A stretch of DNA of 9,344 nt from Planctomycetota bacterium. GTDB lineage: Bacteria; Planctomycetota; SZUA-567. The position numbers and the translations under genes are program-made. Below, piece by piece: positions 4,631-9,344 of the stretch. Numbering within the stretch: the first letter of the stretch is position 1; each line of letters starts with the position of its first letter. The stretch is from assembly GCA_031270145.1 (NCBI GenBank), contig JAISYD010000334.1, positions 1 to 9,344 on the forward strand, in the 5' to 3' direction. Below the pieces are notes generated by a model. The model had not been told where the DNA came from, searched no databases, and saw nothing but the letters and a program-made list of their open reading frames with translations.

Positions 4631-5971
4631 ATGGCCAAAAATTCCGTCAAACACAATCCCGGCGTCTCCCGCCACACCATGGTCATCCGCAAGGCCAGGG
4701 AGGACGACGCCAGGCGGCTGGCCGAGGCCAACCCGGAAGCCGCCGACGGCTTCAAGCCGCCGTCCCGGCCGGCGCTGGCCAAAACCCGGCGCAGCTCCAC
4801 CGAGATCGTCCGAATCCCCCGCAAAAAACCCAGCGCCGATCCCATGAAAAACCGCGGCCTGCCGCCCTCCCAAAGCCGGGTTCCGATGGACGGCGCGACG
4901 TCCGCCATACCGGGCGGCGGCGATTTCGGCAAAATTTCCAGCGTCACCAGATTTTTCGGACCGGCGAGGTCGTCCGGCCGGTCGGCCAGGGGCAACACCC
5001 TGGTCCGCTACGAATCCGGCCGCATGGAGATCCGCCGCGGCGCGCGGCAGCTATCCATCCGGCGGCAGATACTCCTGGGCTACGCCATCGGCTATTTCCT
5101 GCTTTTCAGCCTTTACGGCTATTTCCTGCTTTCCGGAAAAGTGGAAATTTCACCGGAGGATTTCGTCCAGCGCGGCTTCGCGCTGCGGCGCGGAACCGGC
5201 GTCGAAGACTTGGAACGGGCCGCTTTCGAGGCTATGCGCGGCTTCCGCACCCCGGCCGAGGTGCGGCTGGCCGAGGCGCTCTCCTTTTACGACGAGAACA
5301 AGGAAATGCTGCGGGTGGAGGCCGGCTCCCGCCTGACCCTGCCGGTCGCGGCCAAACTGGGCAAGGCCATTCTGGAGGACATGAAGTTGCCGGAGAAGGT
5401 CCGCGTTTTCACCCGGCCCCTGACGCTCTACCAGGAATCGTTCCTCGCCTCCCTGGACTGGCCGCACTGGCTGACGGTTTACAACTCCATCGGCTTCTTC
5501 CTGCTGGCCGCCGTCTTCCTCTGGCGCCCGTTCATGAATTACCTGGCCGTCCAGGGTCGGAAGACGGCGGCGGCGCTGAAAAACGCCCGGGAGGCGCGGG
5601 AGGCGACGCTGACCATGAACGGCAAATACGCCGAGCTGGACCGCGACATCGATATCCGCAAGGCCGATCTGCTGGCCGAGGCCGAAGCCGATGGCGCCGC
5701 GAGGCTGGCTGAAACGCTGGCGGCGGCCAAAATCCGCGCCGACGACATCGCCGGCGGCATCCTGAACTCGCTGGAGATCGAGACTGGGAGGCGGGCCGCC
5801 CGTCTGGGCGGCCAAACCGCCCTATTGGCCTGCAATCAGGCCCGGGAGATTCTGGAAAAGCGGCTGGGCGAGGCCGAGCACGCCGCCGCCATTGAGGAAC
5901 TGATCGCCTGCATCCTCGCCTGGCGGCCGGAAGCCGCCCTGGCGGAAGCCGGGGCGGCTCCGGCGGACTGA
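4631..5971 (+). CDS. Second b-type (b'-like) stalk subunit with basic N-terminal tail and extracytoplasmic domain
   Basis: At 446 residues this is far longer than ordinary b or b'. Layout: a basic, Pro/Ser/Arg-rich, probably disordered cytoplasmic N-terminus (1-146); membrane helix 1 (about 147-168); an extracytoplasmic domain (169-280); membrane helix 2 (about 281-299); then a long charged helix (about 302-435). LAAVFLWRPFMNYLAVQGRK at membrane exit followed by Ala/Glu/Arg-rich heptads is b-like. The place between the first b gene and atpH is that of a second stalk gene. The ATG at 4631 is 3 nt after the previous stop, next to a G-rich stretch. The alternative Met132 at 5024 has no ribosome site, and codons before it keep G/C at third positions, so I prefer the longer form. 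The two b genes probably form a heterodimeric stalk. Family assignment rests on architecture and context. Confidence 0.78.
   Translation: MAKNSVKHNPGVSRHTMVIRKAREDDARRLAEANPEAADGFKPPSRPALAKTRRSSTEIVRIPRKKPSADPMKNRGLPPSQSRVPMDGATSAIPGGGDFGKISSVTRFFGPARSSGRSARGNTLVRYESGRMEIRRGARQLSIRRQILLGYAIGYFLLFSLYGYFLLSGKVEISPEDFVQRGFALRRGTGVEDLERAAFEAMRGFRTPAEVRLAEALSFYDENKEMLRVEAGSRLTLPVAAKLGKAILEDMKLPEKVRVFTRPLTLYQESFLASLDWPHWLTVYNSIGFFLLAAVFLWRPFMNYLAVQGRKTAAALKNAREAREATLTMNGKYAELDRDIDIRKADLLAEAEADGAARLAETLAAAKIRADDIAGGILNSLEIETGRRAARLGGQTALLACNQAREILEKRLGEAEHAAAIEELIACILAWRPEAALAEAGAAPAD
5135..5470 (+). other. Extracytoplasmic domain of the second b-type subunit
   Basis: Residues 169-280 lie between the two membrane helices and are therefore placed outside the cytoplasm. 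The segment has mixed helix-like sequence, with AGSRLTLPVAAKLGKAI and a VRVF strand-like piece near its end. It has no Cys and no fold I recognise. Confidence 0.7.
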
Positions 5972-5987
5972 AAAGGGGGACAAGCGC

Positions 5988-6554
5988 ATGTCGCGGGAAG
6001 GCATGTTGGCCCGGCGCTACGCCAAAGCCCTGTTCAAACAGGCCGAGGACGGCGTCGGCATTGAGCCTCTCCGGGAGGATCTCTCCCGGCTGGCCGATTT
6101 GTTCATCCCGGGCGGGGGCCAGGTTCCGGAATTTCCGGCTTTCCTGGCCTCGCGAATCCATACCGCGCGGCAAAAGCTGGATCTGGCCGGAACCGTCCTG
6201 GAACGACTGGAAATCGCCGGAGCGGCTGGCGATTTCCTGAAGGTCCTGATCCGGCATGGCCGTACGGAATTGCTGCCGCGGGCCGCCCTGGAATTCGCGA
6301 AGCTGGCCGACGCCGCCGGAGGCGGGCTGACGGCGGTGGCGCACACGGCCCGGCCCATCGGGCCGGAGCAGGCGGAGAGGTTGGTCCAGGCGCTTTCGCG
6401 GGCGCTGGGCGTCAAGGTGGGCCTGCGGCAAATGCTGGAACCCGGACTATTGGCCGGGGCGCGGATAACGGTAGGCGACAAGACATTCGATGGATCGGTG
6501 CTGGGAAGGCTGGAGTCGTTGCGGCGCCGCTTGGCGGCGCCGGCCGCGCCATAG
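5988..6554 (+). CDS. atpH: F-type ATP synthase subunit delta
   Basis: Stator subunit that sits on top of the alpha3beta3 head and ties it to the b subunits. The 188 residues are a normal length. The N-terminal ARRYAKALFKQAED motif and the C-terminal LEPGLLAGARITVGDKTFDGSVLGRLESL motif are both characteristic; the latter is shared by all bacterial delta/OSCP proteins. ATG at 5988 has AAGGGGGA 7 nt upstream and lies 16 nt after the preceding stop. Presence of delta argues for a conventional F-type rather than N-type operon. Unlike the neighbouring subunits it carries no insertion. The coding end contains a strong inverted repeat (see 6522-6542). Confidence 0.96.
   Translation: MSREGMLARRYAKALFKQAEDGVGIEPLREDLSRLADLFIPGGGQVPEFPAFLASRIHTARQKLDLAGTVLERLEIAGAAGDFLKVLIRHGRTELLPRAALEFAKLADAAGGGLTAVAHTARPIGPEQAERLVQALSRALGVKVGLRQMLEPGLLAGARITVGDKTFDGSVLGRLESLRRRLAAPAAP
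6522..6542 (+). other. Perfect 9-bp inverted repeat at the end of atpH
   Basis: CGGCGCCGC and GCGGCGCCG flank a 3-nt TTG loop. It lies 10 nt before the atpH stop and 66 nt before the atpA start. No T-run follows. It encodes RRRLAAP, so coding constraint plus high GC could explain it. Confidence 0.4.
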
Positions 6555-6593
6555 GAGGGCTGGAGGCGGCGGAGTCCGTCCCCGTCCGGGCCT

Positions 6594-6608
6594 GGAAGGA
6601 AAAGGAAG
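6594..6608 (+). promoter_or_regulatory. Purine-rich ribosome binding region of atpA
   Basis: GGAAGGAAAAGGAAG runs directly up to the ATG at 6609, offering two AGGA cores. The 54 nt between atpH and atpA is the longest gap in the operon. Confidence 0.6.
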
Positions 6609-8351
<1,743 letters not shown>

Positions 8352-9344
8352 ATGCAGACCCAGGACATCAAGCGCCGCATCCGCTCGGTCAAAAGCACCC
8401 AGCAGATCACCCGCGCCATGAAGTTCGTGGCGGCGGCCAAACTGCGCCGGGCCCAGGAGCGGATGCTGGCCATGCGACCCTACGCCAACGTCATCGACAC
8501 CCTCCTTATCCATGTGGCCGAGGACTTGGCGGGGGACGAGCACCCGTTGTTCTCGCCCCGCCCGGTCATCCGGCGGACGGCCTATGTGTTGATTGCCGGG
8601 GATCGTGGCCTGTGCGGCGGCTTCAACGCCAACCTGTTCCGGGCCGTGAACGAGTATTGCCGGGCCCGCGGCGGCGTGGAGCATGTTTTTTTCGCCGTCG
8701 GCAAGCGCGCCGCCGTCTATCTTGGCAAGGCCGGATACCGGACGCTGACCGCCTATCACGATGTTTTTGAAAAACTTTCCTTCGTCCTGGCCGGGGAGGT
8801 TTGCGACCGCCTGGTCGCCATGTTCTCGGCGGACGGAGAGCGGCGCATCGACGAGGCCTACGTCATTTACAACGAATTCGCTTCCATGCTGACCCAGCGC
8901 CCGGTCATCCGGCGGATACTCCCGATCGACGCGCGGGAATTCGGCCGCCGCCGGCTGGCCGGCTTGTCCGCCGCCGACGATTCCGGGGCGGTGCTGGAAG
9001 AATTGGCGCTGGACGAGGAGCCGGACGACATCTTCGACATCGGCGATGTCGAGGAGGAACTGGCGACCCGGCAGGCCGAGATCGAGGCCAAGGCCAAGGC
9101 AATGCCGCTCCGGCCCATCTACAACCTGCTGCCGGATCCGGCTTCGGCCCTGGAAAAATTGATGGCGCGGCGGATGGCCACGGAAATCCACCGGGCCATG
9201 CTCGAAAGCTACGCCGCCGAGCTCTCGGCCCGCATGACCGCCATGGACAACGCCGCCGCCAACGCCGAGGAAATGGTCGCCGGCCTCACCCTCGACCTGA
9301 ACCGGGCCAGGCAGACCGGCATCACCATGGAACTGCTGGACATC
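8352..9344 (+). CDS. atpG: F-type ATP synthase subunit gamma with acidic insertion (3' end outside window)
   Basis: Central rotor shaft that couples c-ring rotation to catalysis in F1. The ATG at 8352 follows the atpA TGA immediately, with GGGGAGG at 8340-8346. The N-terminal helix IKRRIRSVKSTQQITRAMKFVAAAKLRRA and VLIAGDRGLCGGFNAN (79-94) are diagnostic, as are ARMTAMDNA and NRARQTGITMELLDI at the C-terminal helix. All 331 codons are open to the window edge; only about 10-15 residues should be missing, giving about 345 against 287 in E. coli. The excess lies between RRILPI (187-192) and IYNLLPDP (256-263). It is an acidic segment (DDSGAVLEELALDEEPDDIFDI, cut here in prose at 209-230) followed by a charged Glu/Lys/Ala helix (about 233-250). 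The insertion has no Cys. The frame lacks a stop in the window but is certain. Confidence 0.95.
   Translation, partial: MQTQDIKRRIRSVKSTQQITRAMKFVAAAKLRRAQERMLAMRPYANVIDTLLIHVAEDLAGDEHPLFSPRPVIRRTAYVLIAGDRGLCGGFNANLFRAVNEYCRARGGVEHVFFAVGKRAAVYLGKAGYRTLTAYHDVFEKLSFVLAGEVCDRLVAMFSADGERRIDEAYVIYNEFASMLTQRPVIRRILPIDAREFGRRRLAGLSAADDSGAVLEELALDEEPDDIFDIGDVEEELATRQAEIEAKAKAMPLRPIYNLLPDPASALEKLMARRMATEIHRAMLESYAAELSARMTAMDNAAANAEEMVAGLTLDLNRARQTGITMELLDI

Noticed and set aside
6522..6542. Rho-independent terminator at the end of atpH
   Set aside because: The stem is strong but lies inside the coding sequence and has no T-run; atpA follows in the same operon.
8931..9113. Thiol (redox) switch in the gamma insertion as in chloroplasts
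   Set aside because: The insertion contains no cysteine, so only its position, not its mechanism, matches.

Overview
The window is a high-GC bacterial segment with every gene on the + strand. It carries the 3' end of pnp (polynucleotide phosphorylase), then a tightly packed F-type ATP synthase operon: atpI, atpB (a), a triplicated c gene, a single-hairpin c gene, two b-type stalk genes, atpH (delta), atpA (alpha) and most of atpG (gamma). The window ends inside atpG; atpD (beta) and atpC (epsilon) would be expected just downstream. Genes overlap or lie 0-54 nt apart, which suggests one transcript. No promoter, terminator, RNA gene, mobile element or CRISPR array is visible, and there is no gene-free stretch above about 55 nt.

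The organism is probably a Gram-negative-type bacterium. The alpha subunit has a proteobacterial look (alpha/delta-like C-terminal half), so a deltaproteobacterial/Desulfobacterota-like lineage is my best guess; this is inference from remembered family sequences, not a search.

The notable feature is that the ATP synthase is enlarged in nearly every subunit. (1) Subunit a carries two back-to-back EF-hand-like Ca2+-binding loops in an extracytoplasmic loop. (2) One c gene encodes three fused hairpins, of which only the first keeps the ion-binding Glu; the other two have Gln at the same position. (3) The next gene is an ordinary-sized c subunit with Glu at both ion-site positions, matching the two-carboxylate Na+-type motif. 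(4) Both b-type subunits have an additional N-terminal membrane helix and an extracytoplasmic domain of roughly 110-160 residues ahead of the usual b-like helix and coiled coil. (5) Alpha carries an insertion of about 37 residues. (6) Gamma carries an acidic insertion of about 45 residues at the place where chloroplast and cyanobacterial gamma subunits have their regulatory insertion.

Together these suggest an F-ATPase with an elaborated extracytoplasmic face on its stator, a probably mixed c-ring with fewer ion sites than helix pairs, and possibly Na+ coupling. Each part is visible in the sequence. That they form one working machine, and that the ring is heteromeric, are inferences.
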